Under the pieces are notes generated by a model. That model saw only the letters and a list, made by a program, of their open reading frames with translations. It did no database searches and had not been told where the DNA came from. This document shows, piece after piece, positions 8,014-18,100 of a stretch of 64,000 nt of DNA. Source of the stretch: Candidatus Berkiella cookevillensis (GTDB taxonomy: Bacteria; Pseudomonadota; Gammaproteobacteria; Berkiellales; Berkiellaceae); NCBI RefSeq assembly GCF_001431315.2, contig NZ_LKHV02000001.1, forward strand, positions 1,798,001-1,862,000, in the 5' to 3' direction. Position numbers and translations under genes: made by a program. Each line of letters begins with the position of its first letter. The stretch's first letter is position 1.

Positions 8014-10016
8014 CTTACGATTACCAATAAAATAATTAATGCGACCACATTGTATGTTAAGTAAATATTTATTTTACCTTGCTGAATCTTTGCGATAAGC
8101 CGAGAACTTTTTTCTACTATCTTTATAATAGGGATATAGAGTTGCTCCCACAATAAATCATGAATAACGGAAATATATTTTGGCTTATCATCAAAAGCAT
8201 TAAAATGATTTTGAGATATTTTCATGAATTGGCCAAATACATTTTTCAAGGGTTGTCCAAAGCCTTCAGCAGTATCTTGCATACGAGGCGTTAATGTTGT
8301 CAAACCGCAACGCCAAGGCTCAATACGACGCGTGTTACGATGATAAATAAAGCGCACCATTGTAAATAGCACCAACGTTACACCAAGAATGAAAATTAAA
8401 TACAACAGCGGATTATAGCTGGCTTTCTCAATTGATATGGGAACAAGGGTAAGCGCTTCATTGGGAAATATTTCTAAAGAATCTTTCTGTTTTAAAATAA
8501 AATAAGCTATCGGCTTTAAGACTGAGATGAAAAAGCTTGGAAAAATACCCAACATAAAACATGAAAATGCAAAATAGGAAAGTGCAATTTTCTCTGTTAA
8601 TAATGCATCTGTAGCACTATTAAGTTTTTTCTCTCGAGGTTGACCCAAAAAGATCACACCAAAAAATTTGACAGACATATACCCCGCTAATCCAGCGACT
8701 AATATAAAGAGTGCTGCACAAAGTGGCATAATGAGCCTTAAATAATTTTCAGAAAGCTCTGCAAAGGACAAAAAAGATTGAAGCATCAGCCATTCTGACA
8801 CAAAGCCATTGAGCGGTGGCAAACCTGCCATTCCAATCACGCCAATTAAGCTGAGTATTGCTACCCAAGGCATAAACCGTATCAATCCACCTAACTTGCC
8901 AAGATTTCGCTCTCCAGTTGCGTGTAAAACATTTCCCGTTGATAAAAAAAGCAAACTTTTAAAAAAGGCGTGACTGAGACAATGATATAAAACAGCGACA
9001 AGTGCTAAAGCACTCAGATCACTATTATTCATGGATGAAAAGCTAAGACTTAAACCCGTTATCGCAAAAATAAGCCCCATATTTTCTATGGTTGAAAAGG
9101 CTAAAAGTCGTTTCATATCTGTTTGTGCAATTGCATAAATAACAGCGTAAAAAGCTGAGAATAAACCAATAATGAGCAATATTAGCCCAACCCAAGAGGG
9201 AAAATTTCCACCCAAAATATCAAAAGCAAATCTAATAAAACCATAAATGGCTGTTTTTACCATGACGCCACTCATAATGGCAGAAATGGGTGATGGCGCA
9301 GCGGGATGTGCTTCCGGGAGCCATACATGAAATGGCACCAATCCAGCTTTAAAAGCAAAACCTAAAAAGGCAAGCAGCAAAGCGAGCATTTTCCAAAGAG
9401 GCGCTAGCGTAACCTGTCGTAGTAAATCAAAAGAGAAATTACCCATTCCATGCTGTGCCACGCCCAAGGCTAATAAGAGCGCTAGAGCACCAATATGAGA
9501 AATCAGAAGATAAATAAACCCTGCCCTTCTAGATTCTAAAGAATGATGATTTACGGTGACAAGAAAATAAGAAGTTAAAGCCATTAACTCCCATGCAATC
9601 AGAAAGCTATAGCCATCATTGGCTATAAAAACCCACGCCATTCCAACCAAAAACAAATGATAAAAAACAAAGGTCGTTTGAAAAGGCCGTCCTTTGATAT
9701 CTCTAAAATAAGATGAGGCATGCAAGGAAATTCCAGCCGATGAAAGCCCCAAAATAATTAAGAAAAAACTTGAAAGGCTATCAATGCGAATCAAAAACGG
9801 AAAATCCAGAAGCCCAAGCGGCAGAATAAGAGTTTCACACGTTTCTTGACTTAACAAGAAACTCGCAAAATAAACAATCAATAGACTGGATATAAAAGTA
9901 GGAATAAAAAATATTTTTGTATTTTTAAGATTTTGAAATAAAAATGGCAAAAAACCACTGCTTAGCCATACCAAGATAGAAGCAATGATTCCATATTCGT
10001 TAAAGTTAGCTATCAT
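7998..10016 (-). CDS. hyfB: NuoL-like proton-translocating subunit (HyfB-like)
   Basis: A protein of 672 residues, the same length as E. coli HyfB, with some 15 membrane helices of the Mrp/NuoL family. Key channel motifs are intact: WELMALTSYFLV with its conserved Glu, and KAGLVPFHVWLPEAHPAAPS with Lys and His. The stretch PAAPSPISAIMSGVMVK and the C-terminal lateral-helix-like tail are also present. The start codon overlaps the stop of the upstream regulator (ATGA), so regulator and complex are co-translated. HyfA, HyfD and the 8Fe ferredoxin HyfH have no counterpart here, so the electron entry point is unclear. Confidence 0.9.
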   Translation of the reverse strand: MIANFNEYGIIASILVWLSSGFLPFLFQNLKNTKIFFIPTFISSLLIVYFASFLLSQETCETLILPLGLLDFPFLIRIDSLSSFFLIILGLSSAGISLHASSYFRDIKGRPFQTTFVFYHLFLVGMAWVFIANDGYSFLIAWELMALTSYFLVTVNHHSLESRRAGFIYLLISHIGALALLLALGVAQHGMGNFSFDLLRQVTLAPLWKMLALLLAFLGFAFKAGLVPFHVWLPEAHPAAPSPISAIMSGVMVKTAIYGFIRFAFDILGGNFPSWVGLILLIIGLFSAFYAVIYAIAQTDMKRLLAFSTIENMGLIFAITGLSLSFSSMNNSDLSALALVAVLYHCLSHAFFKSLLFLSTGNVLHATGERNLGKLGGLIRFMPWVAILSLIGVIGMAGLPPLNGFVSEWLMLQSFLSFAELSENYLRLIMPLCAALFILVAGLAGYMSVKFFGVIFLGQPREKKLNSATDALLTEKIALSYFAFSCFMLGIFPSFFISVLKPIAYFILKQKDSLEIFPNEALTLVPISIEKASYNPLLYLIFILGVTLVLFTMVRFIYHRNTRRIEPWRCGLTTLTPRMQDTAEGFGQPLKNVFGQFMKISQNHFNAFDDKPKYISVIHDLLWEQLYIPIIKIVEKSSRLIAKIQQGKINIYLTYNVVALIILLVIVRWKSY

Positions 10017-10303
10017 TTCTCAAAATCTGCTAATGGTTTTACAATCACATGTGTCAATTTTGCATGCCATAAATCCCAATCTCTTTGCAAATCAAGCCAA
10101 TATTCTGGTGTTGTTCCTGGGATAGCTTCACTAAAAGACAAGGCTGAATCAGCGGTTACCCCCCGCTTTGCATTAATGATTTCATTGAGTCGAGCATAAG
10201 TCCATCCCAAATGCAAAGCAAATGCTGTTTGCGTAATCCCATTTGCTTCAAGAAAATTACTCACAAGTACTTGTCCAGGATGCACTGGTTGTTTCATTCC
10301 CAT
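10013..10303 (-). CDS. higA: Orphan HigA/VapI-type XRE regulator
   Basis: A protein of about 96 residues with the HigA family pattern: the N-terminal HPGQVL motif, an XRE helix-turn-helix (GITQTAFALHLGWTYARLNEIINAKRGVT) and the TPEYWLDLQRDWDLWHA tail. No HigB toxin frame is found in the about 250 nt upstream, which hold only the promoter region and then the divergent riboswitch. The TTG at 10315 would add four residues; ATG at 10303 or 10297 is likelier. It is the first gene of the hydrogenase-like operon and overlaps it by four bases, so it probably acts as the operon's own repressor. That role is inferred. Confidence 0.8.
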   Translation of the reverse strand: MGMKQPVHPGQVLVSNFLEANGITQTAFALHLGWTYARLNEIINAKRGVTADSALSFSEAIPGTTPEYWLDLQRDWDLWHAKLTHVIVKPLADFEK

Positions 10304-10328
10304 GTGAAATACCAAATGTTTATATCAT

Positions 10329-10349
10329 ATATCGATTTACGATATTATA
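10329..10349 (-). promoter_or_regulatory. Putative promoter -10 and operator of the HigA-hyf operon
   Basis: On the minus strand a TATAAT box (10349-10344) abuts a perfect inverted repeat ATATCG-5 nt-CGATAT (10329-10345). It lies about 25 nt upstream of the HigA start. A palindrome overlapping a -10 box is the usual layout for autoregulation by HigA-type repressors. No good -35 is seen. Confidence 0.5.
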
Positions 10350-10467
10350 TTTTTTCATAAACAGCAATAGCCATCTTGGCTTTTTATGGTTTACAGGAAT
10401 GTAAGATAGTGTCATGACATCGCAATACTCAACTTACTTCTATTTTCATGATAGGATTCTCTCTTCA

Positions 10468-10529
10468 GGGCAAGTGAGCACACTTGCCCCCTGACGAGGT
10501 GAACCGTACCAGGCAAGAAAAGACGGCTC
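10468..10529 (+). promoter_or_regulatory. Guanidine-III riboswitch (ykkC-III) with upstream hairpin
   Basis: Positions 10490-10529 match the guanidine-III class: CCTG pairs with CAGG (10490-10493 with 10510-10513), enclosing ACGAGGTG and CCGTACC. Then comes the conserved AAGACGGC (10520-10527), whose ACGG can form the pseudoknot with CCGT. Just before it is a strong hairpin, GGGCAAGTG/CACTTGCCC (10468-10489 region). The next gene is a SugE/Gdx-type exporter, the classic target of this riboswitch. The motif was recognised by eye. Confidence 0.85.
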
Positions 10530-10560
10530 TTTATAAACTTTACACAATAAGGAGTATTTT

Positions 10561-10890
10561 ATGTCTGTCACATGGTCTTGGATTACGCTTGTCATTGCCG
10601 GCCTTCTTGAAATTTGTTGGGCTATCGGTCTCAAATATACCAACGGTTTCACAAAATTAGCGCCCAGTATTTTTACTATTTTAACGCTGGTAGCCAGCAT
10701 CTATTTACTGGCTCGAGCCAGCCAAACACTCCCTATAGGCACAGCATATGGCGTATGGGTTGGAATTGGAGCACTTGGTGCTGCTGTATTGGGCATTATT
10801 TTGTTTAACGAAGCTGCTTCACTTACTAGAATTTTCTTTTTGGCTTTACTGCTTATCGCAATTATTGGCTTAAAACTCACCACCCGATAA
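10561..10890 (+). CDS. sugE: Guanidinium exporter of the SMR family (SugE/Gdx)
   Basis: A small multidrug resistance family protein of 109 residues with four membrane helices. The essential Glu lies in helix 1 ([20 protein letters not shown]), and the [13 protein letters not shown] sequence is typical of the SugE/Gdx branch rather than EmrE. Family members export guanidinium in exchange for protons. The upstream guanidine-III riboswitch supports this substrate directly. A good ribosome binding site (AAGGAG) precedes the start, and the gene ends before a strong terminator, so it is a single-gene unit. Confidence 0.93.
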   Translation: MSVTWSWITLVIAGLLEICWAIGLKYTNGFTKLAPSIFTILTLVASIYLLARASQTLPIGTAYGVWVGIGALGAAVLGIILFNEAASLTRIFFLALLLIAIIGLKLTTR

Positions 10891-10909
10891 TCAAATATTT
10901 TTTCTCGTC

Positions 10910-10935
10910 AAAATGCCAGTGCGTACTGGCATTTT
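10910..10935 (+). terminator. Intrinsic terminator after sugE
   Basis: An 11-bp perfect stem (AAAATGCCAGT at 10910-10920, ACTGGCATTTT at 10925-10935) with a 4-nt loop. The T-rich end of the stem serves as the release tract. Confidence 0.85.
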
Positions 10936-11080
10936 GTTGCACAACTTATTGTGGCTGTCCTATATAATTTTTTTTTCAACGGATAAATTTTTGATATAGT
11001 AAATCGATAATTAAGGAATAGCTTAGTTAAAAAGGAAACTCAATTAAACCAGATTCATGATAGCTAAAGGACTTGCATAG

Positions 11081-11614
11081 ATGGCAATTATCAAAACAAC
11101 GCTAACAACACTTATTACAGCAATCGCAGTCGTTGCAATTTATGCAACCACCAAACCGGATGATTTTAGAGTTGAACGCTCGCAGATTATCAAAGCCCCT
11201 TCAGAAAAAATTTTCCCCTTGATTAATGACTTTAATCATTGGCCACAATGGTCTCCCTGGGAAGATCTCGATCCTAATATGAAAAAAACACTAAAAGGTG
11301 CGCCTAAGGGTGTAGGAGCCATTTCAGAATGGGAAGGCAATAAGGATGTTGGCAGCGGTAAAATTGAAATTATAAAATCTACACCTAACACTCAAATCAC
11401 TATGCAATTAGACATGCAAAAACCTTTTCCAGCAGCAAATACTGTTGAATTCTCTCTTGCCTCTGAAAAAGATGAAACAAAAGTAACATGGTCAATGAGT
11501 GGCAAAAATAGTTTTATTGCCAAAGTCATGAGTATTTTCATAAATTGCGAAAAAATGGTTGGCGATCAATTTGAAAAAGGACTCAGTAAATTAAAAGAAG
11601 TTTCTGAGAAATAG
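11081..11614 (+). CDS. SRPBCC (START/polyketide-cyclase-like) family protein
   Basis: A protein of 177 residues with one N-terminal hydrophobic helix (LTTLITAIAVVAIYATT), then an SRPBCC ligand-binding domain. Its characteristic start is VERSQIIKAPSEKIFPLINDFNHWPQWSPWE, and the C-terminal helix is GDQFEKGLSKLKEV. These proteins bind hydrophobic ligands in a deep cavity. The bound molecule cannot be predicted. The hydrophobic N-terminus suggests it is membrane-anchored or exported. It stands alone between a terminator and the convergent CheB gene. Confidence 0.75.
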   Translation: MAIIKTTLTTLITAIAVVAIYATTKPDDFRVERSQIIKAPSEKIFPLINDFNHWPQWSPWEDLDPNMKKTLKGAPKGVGAISEWEGNKDVGSGKIEIIKSTPNTQITMQLDMQKPFPAANTVEFSLASEKDETKVTWSMSGKNSFIAKVMSIFINCEKMVGDQFEKGLSKLKEVSEK

Positions 11615-11682
11615 AATAAATATCCATTATCTATATTAAAGACAATCATGAAGGGCTACCATAAAATGAGTAGCAAAATTAA

Positions 11683-12273
11683 TTATGGCAGCTCCTCTGA
11701 TTGCGCTTCATCTAACGCCCTTAAAAAAGGTACAAGCGCATCCACACTTAAGATATGATCTATCTTTAACATATTGAGCGCAGCCTGTGGCATTTCTGGT
11801 GCTTCTGCTGTTTGTGGATCTTGAACGATGGTAAGGCCTCCTCGTTTTTGTATAGATTGAAGCCCTTTACACCCATCAGAATTTGCGCCAGTTAACAAGA
11901 TACCAATCAAGTGTGATTGATATGCAACAGCAGCGCTTTCAAATAAAACATCAATAGAAGGACGAGAAAAATTAACAGCTCCTTCTGACGATAAAGACAA
12001 TGTGAAATCATGTTCTATTAACAAGTGATAACCAGGAGGAGCAATATATACAACCCCCTCTTGAATAGTTTCTCCTAAATCAGCTTCTTTTACTTGCATC
12101 ATGCTAGATTCATTTAAATATTCTGCAATGATGCTTTTAGCATCCTCTTTAAGATGAATTACAATGATAATAGGAATAAAATTTTTAGGAAACTGAGGAA
12201 TGATATTATTTAAAACTGAAAACCCACCAAATGAGGTTCCTATCACAATCGCTTTATATTTTTTGCTGCTCAT
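11683..12273 (-). CDS. cheB: Stand-alone CheB methylesterase domain
   Basis: A protein of 196 residues containing only the catalytic CheB domain, with no receiver domain. The catalytic triad is visible: Ser14 in GTSFGG, His40 in IVIHLKED and Asp133 in LLTGANSDG. CheB removes methyl groups from glutamate side chains of chemoreceptors. Here no receptor, CheA or CheW is nearby. The gene follows a hybrid kinase by 10 nt and is the last gene of a four-gene signalling unit with CheR, so methylation probably tunes one of the kinases. That target is inferred. Confidence 0.9.
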   Translation of the reverse strand: MSSKKYKAIVIGTSFGGFSVLNNIIPQFPKNFIPIIIVIHLKEDAKSIIAEYLNESSMMQVKEADLGETIQEGVVYIAPPGYHLLIEHDFTLSLSSEGAVNFSRPSIDVLFESAAVAYQSHLIGILLTGANSDGCKGLQSIQKRGGLTIVQDPQTAEAPEMPQAALNMLKIDHILSVDALVPFLRALDEAQSEELP

Positions 12274-12283
12274 GACATGTTAT

Positions 12284-14239
12284 TTACGATACATTATGTT
12301 CTAATATTTCTCGAATCTTCGATGCTAATGCATCTAATCTATACGGTTTCATAATATGCTCTTCTAATATATTTTTATCATGTAATGCAATTTTAGGATA
12401 TCCCGATGTTAATAAAACTCGTATATTTTTGATATATGTTTTTGCTTGAGCAGCAAGCTCAACTCCGTTTATGCCACCAGGCATAATCATGTCTGTAAAT
12501 AGCAAATCAATTTTTGCATTGTTTTTAATAATATTAAGCGCTTGAGTAGCATCATGTGCAACAAGTATTGTATAACCAATACTACTCAAATATTCTACTA
12601 CTAAATCTCGTACATTTGATTCATCCTCAACAATTAATATTGTTTCATGGCCTGTGATATCTTTATCTTCGTTAACAAGCTCTTTTTTATGAACGACCTC
12701 ATCAGAATATTTAGGAAAATAAAGATTGAACGTCGTACCATGATCCAGCTCACTATATACGGTGATCATTCCTTTTGATTGTGTCACGAAACCATATACC
12801 ATACTTAAGCCAAGCCCTGTTCCTTTGTTTTTGGCTTTAGTTGTATAAAATGGCTCAAATACATGGCTTAGCGTTTCTGCATTCATTCCTATGCCCTGGT
12901 CTGTAAATGATATTTTTGCATAATCGCCAGGTAAAACTTTATATTGACCAATAGAAATAGTTCTATCTACACTAATATTTTGAGCTTGTATATATATTTT
13001 TCCTCCATTAGGCATAGCATCTCTTGCATTAATTGCCAAATTTATCAAAGCATTATCAAACTCATTTGCATCAGCCCAAATGGGCCATACATCATCAGCA
13101 CATTCCAAACATAACTGAATAGTTTCTCCTAATGTAGGCGATAATAACTCAACAGCATTATGCAAATGCTTTGCAAGCTCTATATTTCTTGGAAAAAGTG
13201 TTTGTTTGCGAGAAAATGCAAGCAATCTTTTCGTCAAAGCTGTTCCTCTGTTAACGCCATTTAACGCAGATTGCACGTGCTTCATTTCTTCTGCTTCAAT
13301 AGACAATTTCATTGCAAGCAATTCTAAATTTCCTTGCACAGTCATTAAAATATTATTAAAATCGTGCGCAATACCACCTGTTAATTGCCCCAAAGACTCC
13401 ATTTTTTGTGCTTGGTGTAGTTGTTGCAAGGTTTTCTCATTATTGATCCTATGAGTTGCATCAGTAAAAACAACAACAGCACCTAAATATTTATTCTGGT
13501 TATCACGCAAAGAAGTAACGACATAATCAACAGGGAAATTACCACGATCTTTTTTGATAAAAGCTTGATCCATTTCGCGCGAGGAATAGCCATTAGAACT
13601 GGCTTTATATATTTTTGTATCTTCCCAAACATATTGTTTAGCAACAAGACTCTCTTTAGGTAAAATTTTTTCTATCGACTCATTAATAAGATCTTTATAA
13701 TCCCACCCTAGCATTGTCATTGCTGCAGGATTAATAAAATTAATACAGCCCTGTGCATCAAGACCAAAAATACCTTCTCCTGCTGAATCTAAAATAAGTT
13801 GATTGCGTCTCTGTAACGCAATATTTTCTTCACGCGATTTGTGCATTTCCATAAATATTTTAACTTTGCCAAGCAAAATATTTTCTTCAATTGGTTTATA
13901 CAAATAATCGACTGCACCAAGCTCATATCCTTTAAGCCTATGATTTTCATCAGTATAATAAGCCGTAAGAAAAATAACAGGTATTTTTTTTAGATCATCA
14001 TTAGTATGCATAATTTCTAAAACTTCATACCCATCCATTTCTGGCATGTTTACATCTAACAATATTAAAATCAAGTTTTCTTCTTGAACAGCTGATGCCA
14101 ATGCAGCATTTCCAGAAGATGCTTTAATTAATTTTACATTTAATCCTGACAATAGCTTTTCTAAAACTATTAAATTTTCTATCTTATCGTCAACCAATAG
14201 CACAGAAGGTTCTTCGGTATATATGGCATTATTTTTCAT
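12284..14239 (-). CDS. Hybrid sensor histidine kinase (REC-PAS-HisKA-HATPase-REC)
   Basis: A soluble kinase of 651 residues. Order: receiver (about 12-130, phosphoacceptor Asp62 in LLDVNMPEMDG), PAS (about 145-265), HisKA with His292 in GGIAHDFNNIL, and HATPase (NLAINARDAMPNGG, FTDQGIGM, GTGLGLSMVYG). A C-terminal receiver follows (ETILIVEDESN, LLFTDMIMPG). The HDFNN phosphorylation box is typical of the HWE-like/NtrB-like soluble class. With a receiver at each end it can take phosphate from the larger kinase upstream and pass it on. No membrane segment is present. It lies between cheR and cheB in one leftward unit. Confidence 0.93.
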   Translation of the reverse strand: MKNNAIYTEEPSVLLVDDKIENLIVLEKLLSGLNVKLIKASSGNAALASAVQEENLILILLDVNMPEMDGYEVLEIMHTNDDLKKIPVIFLTAYYTDENHRLKGYELGAVDYLYKPIEENILLGKVKIFMEMHKSREENIALQRRNQLILDSAGEGIFGLDAQGCINFINPAAMTMLGWDYKDLINESIEKILPKESLVAKQYVWEDTKIYKASSNGYSSREMDQAFIKKDRGNFPVDYVVTSLRDNQNKYLGAVVVFTDATHRINNEKTLQQLHQAQKMESLGQLTGGIAHDFNNILMTVQGNLELLAMKLSIEAEEMKHVQSALNGVNRGTALTKRLLAFSRKQTLFPRNIELAKHLHNAVELLSPTLGETIQLCLECADDVWPIWADANEFDNALINLAINARDAMPNGGKIYIQAQNISVDRTISIGQYKVLPGDYAKISFTDQGIGMNAETLSHVFEPFYTTKAKNKGTGLGLSMVYGFVTQSKGMITVYSELDHGTTFNLYFPKYSDEVVHKKELVNEDKDITGHETILIVEDESNVRDLVVEYLSSIGYTILVAHDATQALNIIKNNAKIDLLFTDMIMPGGINGVELAAQAKTYIKNIRVLLTSGYPKIALHDKNILEEHIMKPYRLDALASKIREILEHNVS

Positions 14240-14263
14240 GCGTTTATAAAAACCTTATATGAT

Positions 14264-15103
14264 TTAAACAAATCCTTTTTTATAAATTTTCCATTCTTTA
14301 TCAAACAACTCAAGCCCAGGATTTATACTCATAAAATCTAAGCTTTCCTTTACACCTAAACACAAGGCGCCACCAAAACATAGGCTTTCATTAAATAAAT
14401 TTATGGCTCTGCATTGTAATGTCGCATCAAAATAGATAAGCACATTTCTACAGAGAATTAAATTCATCTCTCCAAATGCGTGATCTTGGGCTATATTATG
14501 TTCAAAAAAGAAAATGTTTTTCCTAAGTTTGTTATTAAAGATAAAAGCATCATATTTCAAACTAAAATAATCCATTAAATCGTGCTTACCACCTGATTTA
14601 TAATAATTTTCTTTATACACATCAAGCTGATCTACCTCAAAAATACCTTCTTTTGCTTTTTTGAGCTGCAATGGATTAATATCTGTGCCATAAATACGTG
14701 CCCTGTCATACATGCCCTCTTCATGTAATAAAATTGCCATTGAATAAACTTCTTGACCAGAAGCACAACCAACATGCCATATTTTGATAAATGGGTATGT
14801 TTTTAATATAGGGATTATCTTTTTTCGTAATGTTAAAAAAAATCCTGGATCTCGAAACATTTCTGTTACAGGAATGGAGAAACAATTTAACAAGTCATTG
14901 AGAAGCAATTCATTACAAAATAATTTTGGAATAAGCTCAGAAATATTTTTTAAATTATGTTTTGAGGCAAGACGATTTGCAGAACGTCTTAATGATTCTT
15001 TTTTATATTGACCAAAATCCCAACCATAAAGCATCTTTATTGCTTGAGTCAAAAGCTCCAACTCTAAAAGTTCTTTGTCTTCAACTTTTACTGACATACA
15101 CAA
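14264..15103 (-). CDS. cheR: CheR-type protein-glutamate methyltransferase
   Basis: A protein of 279 residues with an N-terminal CheR helical domain and a SAM-binding domain. Motifs: VTEMFRDPGFF, the SAM loop IWHVGCASGQEVYSMA, YGTDINPLQLKKAKEG and NLILCRNVLIYFD. CheR adds methyl groups to receptor glutamates, opposing CheB. It overlaps the end of the large hybrid kinase by 16 nt. The long coiled coil of that kinase is rich in EELKASNEELATQAEEL-type Glu/Gln pairs and is the most plausible methyl acceptor in this cluster. Confidence 0.92.
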   Translation of the reverse strand: MCMSVKVEDKELLELELLTQAIKMLYGWDFGQYKKESLRRSANRLASKHNLKNISELIPKLFCNELLLNDLLNCFSIPVTEMFRDPGFFLTLRKKIIPILKTYPFIKIWHVGCASGQEVYSMAILLHEEGMYDRARIYGTDINPLQLKKAKEGIFEVDQLDVYKENYYKSGGKHDLMDYFSLKYDAFIFNNKLRKNIFFFEHNIAQDHAFGEMNLILCRNVLIYFDATLQCRAINLFNESLCFGGALCLGVKESLDFMSINPGLELFDKEWKIYKKGFV

Positions 15104-18100
15104 GCCTTTAGAAGAATAATGAGTTTATCAATATCTACAGGCTTGGTTAGATAATCTGTTGCACCTAACGCCAAACATTTCTCACGATCAGATGACATTG
15201 CTTTTGCAGTTAATGCAATAATGGGCAAAGAAGAAAATTTAGGTATTTGACGAATTTTTTCAATCGCTTCTAATCCATCCATGACAGGCATCATGATATC
15301 CATGAGAATCCCATCAAAATGATTTTCTTTATTTAGCATATCAATTGCTACTTTACCATTTGATGCAATGGATACATCCACACCATATTGTTTTAATATT
15401 TTAGCGAGGGCAAATGTATTGCGCATATCATCATCTACCAATAATATTTTTTTATTATTTAATCCATTATTATCCTCAATATCTTGATAAAAAGGATCTC
15501 CCTTAGAAATTGATTTTTCCATTTGATGTAAGAACAATGCAGTTTCATCCAAAAGTCGCTCTAAAGAAACCTTACCCTTGATAATGATATTTTTAGAATA
15601 TTTTTGGAGCAAATCATGCTCTTCTTCTGTTATTTCATGTCCGGTATATATAATCACTGCTGGATGTGCAAGTGAAGAATCTTCCATTATTTTACTGATC
15701 ACATCAAATCCAGAAACATCTGGCAATCCCAAATCTAACACCATGCAATCAAATTTTTGAATTTTTAGCAAATGTAAAGCTTCATTTCCAGTGCGCACAC
15801 TTAATACTTGTATAGATTTTTCTTCATAAGCTTTTTGAATTTGTGCCCTCAAAACATCATCATCTTCAACAACTAAAAGTTTATTAATGCGATCATTTAT
15901 GCTGTGAGATACACTTTGGATAGCCAAATCAAGTTTTTCAATAGAGATAGGTTTCATTAAATAACTTGCGGCACCATACTTCATGGTTTCTTCCTGCTTA
16001 TCTGCGCCGCTAATGAAATGGATAGGTATACTCTTTGTTTGAGGATTATCTTTCAACTTATCAGCAACCGATAAACCATTCATATCTGGCAAATTAATAT
16101 CTAGTAAAATACAAGCAGGTTTTTCTTCTAAAGCTATTTTTAATCCAGTATGGCCTGTTGTAGTATGTTTACAATCAAAGCCCTTCTTTTTACAAACATC
16201 CATTAAGATTTTAGCAAATTGTATATCATCTTCAATAATTAACAGTGTTCTACTTGTTTTTTCAGAAATGCTTTTTTGTTGCAGGTTGTTTTTTGCATGT
16301 ATTTCTATGCTCTCAACGGGATTAAGCACTTCATCAGATTGCGTGCTTACAATAGGCAAATAGAGAGTGAATGTACTACCCTGCCCTTCAATACTCTCTA
16401 GTTGAATTGCCCCACCCATTAATTTTGCTAGCTCAGCTGATATAGATAATCCTAAACCGGTACCATTATATTTACGATTAAGCGCACCATCACCTTGATA
16501 AAAAGTCTGAAATACTTCATTATGCTTTTCTTTAGGTATTCCTATTCCTGTATCAATAAGACTCCAAGCAATATATCTTTCTTTATCTATATTACTCATC
16601 GCTAATTGACTTGTAGAAGATGGCTTATGCACTAACAACTTAACAAAACCATTTTCTGTAAATTTAAGTGCATTAGAGATTAAATTTTTGATAATTTGTT
16701 TCAATCGCTGTGCATCTGAATAAATTGAATCAACAACGCCCTGTTCAATCTCCACAGAAAAATCAAGTTTTTTACTTTGGAAAATTGCCATAAAATCAGC
16801 TTTTATAATATTCGTAAAATCTTTTATGATGATTTTTGAATTATGAATTTCAATTTTCCCTGCTTCTACTTTTGCAATATCTAATACATCATTAATCAAC
16901 TGTAAAAGATCAACACCACTTCTATGTATCACATGCAATGACTCAATTTGATCTTTATTCAAATTCTGCTCTTTGTTGTCCGCAAGCATTTTTGATAAAA
17001 GTAATAAACTATTTAATGGTGTTCTTAATTCATGTGACATGTTTGCCAAAAATTCAGATTTATATTTACTGGCCACCTGAATCTGCTTTGCTTTTTCTAC
17101 TAAATCTGCTTGTGCTCTTTTCAGTTCTTCCGATTGTGCTTGTAAACGTGTATTACGTTCTTCTAATGATTGATTCAAGGTACGTTGTTCTTCGTCTCTT
17201 ACTCTAAGCTCTTCTTCAGAGGTTCTTAATTCTTCTGCTTGCGTTGCCAGCTCTTCATTAGATGCTTTTAATTCTTCTTGCTGCACTTGTAATTCTTTTG
17301 TCATATTTCTTTGCTGTATAAGCAATTTTTCAGTCACTGTTTTCTGCTCACAAACTCGGATGCTACTTGATACAAGTGGCGTGATATTTTCTAAATAGCT
17401 AATTTTTAATGGTGTAATAATTTCATGAAAAGCAAGTTCAACAACACCCACCAACTCCCTTTTATCTATTAATGGAAAAGTATAAGTATTCAATGGGGGT
17501 TCTTCTGTTAATGCTGTCGTGATTACCAAGTCACGTCGCTTGATATTCTTTAATAAGATAGGCTTCTTCTCTAAGGCAACTTGCCCTACGATGCCATGAC
17601 CCAGTAAAAATTTATTTGATAATAATTCTCTCTCTGTATAAGAATACGAAGACACCAGATTAAGCTGCTGTGTATCTGAATCAAATAAATACAGTGCACC
17701 TATACCAGATTCTAAATATCGACAAATAGCTGCCAAAATTTCATTGCATAAATTAGAAAGTTCTGGATTCTGAGATATTGCTACCAATACTTGACTCGTA
17801 CCTTCCTGCAACCACGATTGCTCCTCATAATACAGTTTATTTTGGATCAATTTTTTTGTCATATTCGATAAAGCAAATACCAATTTATCTTGCTCAGATC
17901 GTGGTTGTATAGACAGTGAATAATCCCCGTCAGAAATTGATTTTGCTGTTGAGGTGATTTCTCTCATTGTTGCTATCATTTTATTGATAGATTTTGCTAA
18001 ACGCTGGATTTCAAGACTACCAGTAACTTTAACATCTTTCCCAAGTTCACCTTTAGCAATTAATTCTGCTGCTTCTGTTATATTGATAACAGGAGATGAA

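Noticed and set aside
10561-10890. EmrE-type multidrug exporter
   Set aside because: The helix 1 sequence [13 protein letters not shown] and the guanidine-III riboswitch both point to the SugE/Gdx branch.
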